Shown here one piece after another: positions 5,148-5,444 of a stretch of 5,444 nt of DNA. The DNA is taken from assembly GCA_018224455.1 (NCBI GenBank), contig JAGTUY010000350.1, forward strand, positions 1 through 5,444, written 5' to 3'. The first letter of the stretch is position 1. Every line of letters begins with the position of its first letter. Below the pieces are notes generated by a model that did not search any database, was not told the origin of the DNA, and worked only from the letters and a program-made list of their open reading frames with translations. The DNA is from Desulfosarcina sp. (GTDB lineage: Bacteria; Desulfobacterota; Desulfobacteria; Desulfobacterales; Desulfosarcinaceae). A program made the translations under genes and the position numbers.

Positions 5148-5444
5148 ATGCTTCAACAATACTTGATGCAGCAGCAAGAGATCACTCTCGGGTGGGGCTT
5201 CTTTGTGCCGCTGGCGATGATGATCGTCCTGATTTTACTGGCCGCCCGAATTTGGGTGGTCATAGGCATTGGTTCGTTCGCCATGCTGTTGTTCACGGGT
5301 GTCCTTCCGCCGACGCTTTTGGGCGAGGCGCTGTTCGATGGAATCGATTCCTTCGCCTTGATTGCGGTGCCTTTGTTTATTCTTACTGGAGACATTCTGG
5401 TACGCACCGGGCTCTCCGGTAAGCTGCTGGATGTGGCCGAAGCC
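5148..5444 (+). CDS. dctM: TRAP transporter large membrane subunit (partial, runs off the right edge)
   Basis: The first 99 codons are present, and the frame is open to the last base. Full DctM proteins have about 430 residues, so roughly three quarters is missing. The start is ATG 5148, preceded by AGGAGT (5136-5141) overlapping the dctQ stop. Hydrophobic segments lie at about 16-33, 35-53 and 69-84. The block ALIAVPLFILTGDIL followed by TGLSGKLLD (residues 70-95) is the classical DctM signature for the ion-coupled permease. DctM forms the transport channel of the TRAP system. The early Gly-Val-Pro turn of many DctM proteins reads RIWVVIGIG here, a mild variation. Confidence 0.9.
   Translation, partial: MLQQYLMQQQEITLGWGFFVPLAMMIVLILLAARIWVVIGIGSFAMLLFTGVLPPTLLGEALFDGIDSFALIAVPLFILTGDILVRTGLSGKLLDVAEA

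Noticed and set aside
1..5444. CRISPR array, insertion sequence, tRNA or rRNA
   Set aside because: No repeat-spacer pattern, transposase, terminal inverted repeats or RNA-gene features were seen on either strand.

Overview
The window looks like one catabolic gene cluster, all on the plus strand, from a Gram-negative bacterium. My best guess is Desulfobacterota (sulfate or sulfite reducers). That rests on moderate GC in the genes, AT-rich control DNA, a sigma-54 type promoter, a Tat-exported TRAP binding protein and a sulfolactate sulfo-lyase type enzyme. The taxonomy is inference only.

Layout. Positions 1-69 are the last 22 codons of a reading frame that enters from the left and resembles part of the argininosuccinate lyase C-terminal domain. 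Positions 70-272 hold control DNA: two tandem dyads with a 19-bp period (117-149), an AT-rich hairpin with a T-run (153-171), an IHF-like site (188-200) and a close match to a sigma-54 promoter (224-238). Next comes a LarA-superfamily protein (273-1520; nickel-pincer 2-hydroxyacid racemase/epimerase family), then a terminator-like stem-loop (1573-1607). After it are the two subunits of a split UxaA-type lyase (1632-1910 and 1913-3076), best read as SuyA and SuyB of (R)-3-sulfolactate sulfo-lyase. An unrecognised two-helix membrane protein (3108-3371) follows, overlapping by 4 bp the first gene of a TRAP transporter: DctP (3368-4531), DctQ (4616-5137) and DctM (from 5148, cut by the window edge). 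A perfect GC-only 10-bp inverted repeat lies between dctP and dctQ.

How the genes may work together. The TRAP system would import an organic acid, plausibly 3-sulfolactate, using an ion gradient. SuyAB would split the (R) form into pyruvate and sulfite, and a sulfite respirer could use the sulfite as electron acceptor. The LarA-like protein next to an enantiomer-specific lyase is a candidate for interconverting sulfolactate enantiomers. However, it lacks the positions equivalent to two LarA active-site residues (R75 and H108; here Q70 and Q106), so its chemistry may differ. The sigma-54 promoter and upstream dyads suggest control by an enhancer-binding activator responding to the substrate. 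The substrate assignment is inference from family and context.
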